Source: Chromobacteriaceae bacterium (GTDB lineage Bacteria; Pseudomonadota; Gammaproteobacteria; Burkholderiales; Aquaspirillaceae). Taken from it: DNA of 5,898 nucleotides. A program made the translations under genes and the position numbers. Shown here piece by piece: positions 5,014-5,898 of this stretch. The notes beneath the pieces were generated by a model. It was not told where the DNA came from, did not search any database, and was given only the letters and a program-made list of their open reading frames with translations. Position 1 is the stretch's first letter. Each line of letters opens with the position of its first letter. Location of the stretch: NCBI GenBank assembly GCA_030151505.1, contig JASLDQ010000372.1:1-5898 (forward strand). Direction: 5' to 3'.

Positions 5014-5898
5014 TTACAGCAACTTGCCCGGGTTCATCAGGTTGTCCGGGTCCAGCGCCGCCTTCAGCGTGCGCATCAGCATGTGGGTGGTCGGGTCCTG
5101 ATAGCGCGCCAGCCAGTGCCGGCGCAGCTGGCCGACCCCGTGCTCGGCCGACAGAGTGCCGTCGAGCTGGTAGGCGGTGTCGTAGACGATGGCGTTGACG
5201 GCATGCTCGTCGGCCAGCAGCTCGGCATTGCCCGGCCGGGTGTAGCTGACGTTGTAGTGCAGGTTGCCGTCGCCCAGGTGACCGAAGGTGACGATGCGGC
5301 AGCCGGGAAAGGCGGCGGTGAGACGTTCGGCGGCCAGATCGAGAAAGCGCGGAATCCTGGACACCGGCAGCGCGATGTCATGCTTGAGGCTGACGCCGTC
5401 GCGCCGCTGCGCTTCCGAGATGTCCTCGCGCAGCCCCCACAGTTCCTCGCGCTGGCAGTCCGACTGCGCCAGCACGGCATCGCCCAGATAGTCGCGGCCG
5501 GCAAACCACGCGGTCAGGCGCGCATCCAGCTCGGCGTTGTCGCCGCCGTCGGCCAGCTCGAACAGCACGGTCCACGGCGCGCAGAACGGCAGGCGCACGT
5601 TCTCCATGTGCCGTTCGACCAGCTCCATGCACAGGCCGGAAATCAGCTCGAACGCGACCAGCCGGTCGTCGAACACCGCCTGCAGCGCGCGCAGCAGCCT
5701 GACTGCCGCTTGCGGGTCGGTCACCGCCACCATCGCGGTCGAGCGCGCGGTCGGCAGCGGATAGAGCTTGAGGGTAGCGGCGGTGATGACTCCGAGCGTG
5801 CCTTCGGCGCCGATGAAGAGCTGCTTGACGTCGTAGCCGCTGTTGTTCTTGCGCAGGCCCTTGAGCTGGTGCACCACCGAGCCGTCCGGCAGCACCAC
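5014..5898 (-). CDS. FAD-linked D-2-hydroxyacid dehydrogenase, C-terminal part (D-lactate/D-2-hydroxyglutarate dehydrogenase family; 5' end outside window)
   Basis: The visible 294 residues run to TAA at 5014-5016. The frame is open at the right edge, so the GTG there is an internal Val codon. About 170 N-terminal residues, the first part of the PCMH FAD-binding domain, are missing if the protein has the usual length near 465. The fragment opens with the end of that domain (LRKNNSGYDVKQLFIGAEGTLGVIT, 15-39). The FAD-oxidase C-terminal domain follows with LREDISEAQRRDG (156-168), SLKHDIALP (170-178), HLGDGNLHYN (207-216), SAEHGVGQ (250-257) and LDPDNLMNPGKLL (282-294). By comparison with characterised D-2-hydroxyglutarate dehydrogenases, His207, His214 and Glu252 should bind the metal, His253 should act as base, and Arg157 and Lys172 should contact the substrate carboxylate. 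It oxidises a D-2-hydroxyacid to the 2-oxoacid. Whether that is D-lactate or D-2-hydroxyglutarate cannot be decided. It is codirectional with the phosphodiesterase gene but 201 bases from it. Confidence 0.92.
   Translation of the reverse strand: MVLPDGSVVHQLKGLRKNNSGYDVKQLFIGAEGTLGVITAATLKLYPLPTARSTAMVAVTDPQAAVRLLRALQAVFDDRLVAFELISGLCMELVERHMENVRLPFCAPWTVLFELADGGDNAELDARLTAWFAGRDYLGDAVLAQSDCQREELWGLREDISEAQRRDGVSLKHDIALPVSRIPRFLDLAAERLTAAFPGCRIVTFGHLGDGNLHYNVSYTRPGNAELLADEHAVNAIVYDTAYQLDGTLSAEHGVGQLRRHWLARYQDPTTHMLMRTLKAALDPDNLMNPGKLL

Overview
This window reads as an ordinary stretch of a high-GC proteobacterial chromosome. A betaproteobacterium is my best guess, from the G/C-ending codons, the type of LysR regulator and exporter, and the family mix; no marker gene settles it. 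There are five protein genes, two of them cut by the window edges. I see no RNA gene, insertion sequence, CRISPR array, phage gene or origin.

Layout from left to right. Positions 3-233 (+) hold the last 77 codons of a MocR-type (GntR/aminotransferase fusion) regulator, followed at once by a strong hairpin. A 760-base gap without a credible gene follows (234-993). A LysR-family regulator (994-1932, -) and a 14-helix DHA2-like major facilitator exporter (2018-3571, +) diverge from a short AT-rich control region. That region carries a T-N11-A dyad overlapping the -35 of a good sigma70-like promoter, so the exporter is probably controlled by the LysR protein. A second gene-poor gap (3572-4071, 500 bases) follows. 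Then come a cytoplasmic glycerophosphodiester phosphodiesterase of the UgpQ type (4072-4812, -) and, 201 bases upstream of it on the same strand, the C-terminal 294 residues of an FAD-linked D-2-hydroxyacid dehydrogenase (D-lactate/D-2-hydroxyglutarate/GlcD superfamily), open at the right edge.

How the genes work together: only the lysR-exporter pair forms an obvious functional unit, a regulated efflux module without a membrane-fusion partner. The phosphodiesterase (glycerophosphodiester to glycerol-3-phosphate) and the FAD dehydrogenase (D-2-hydroxyacid to 2-oxoacid, electrons to an acceptor) are both carbon-salvage enzymes. The 201-base gap with an 8-bp hairpin between them argues against tight co-transcription.

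Both long empty gaps lie between convergent genes, where no promoters are expected, and their edges carry terminator-like GC hairpins lacking U-tracts. I found no evidence of an undescribed multi-gene system. The points most worth a second look are the divergent control region, the shifted acidic residue in TM1 of the exporter, and the two long convergent spacers.
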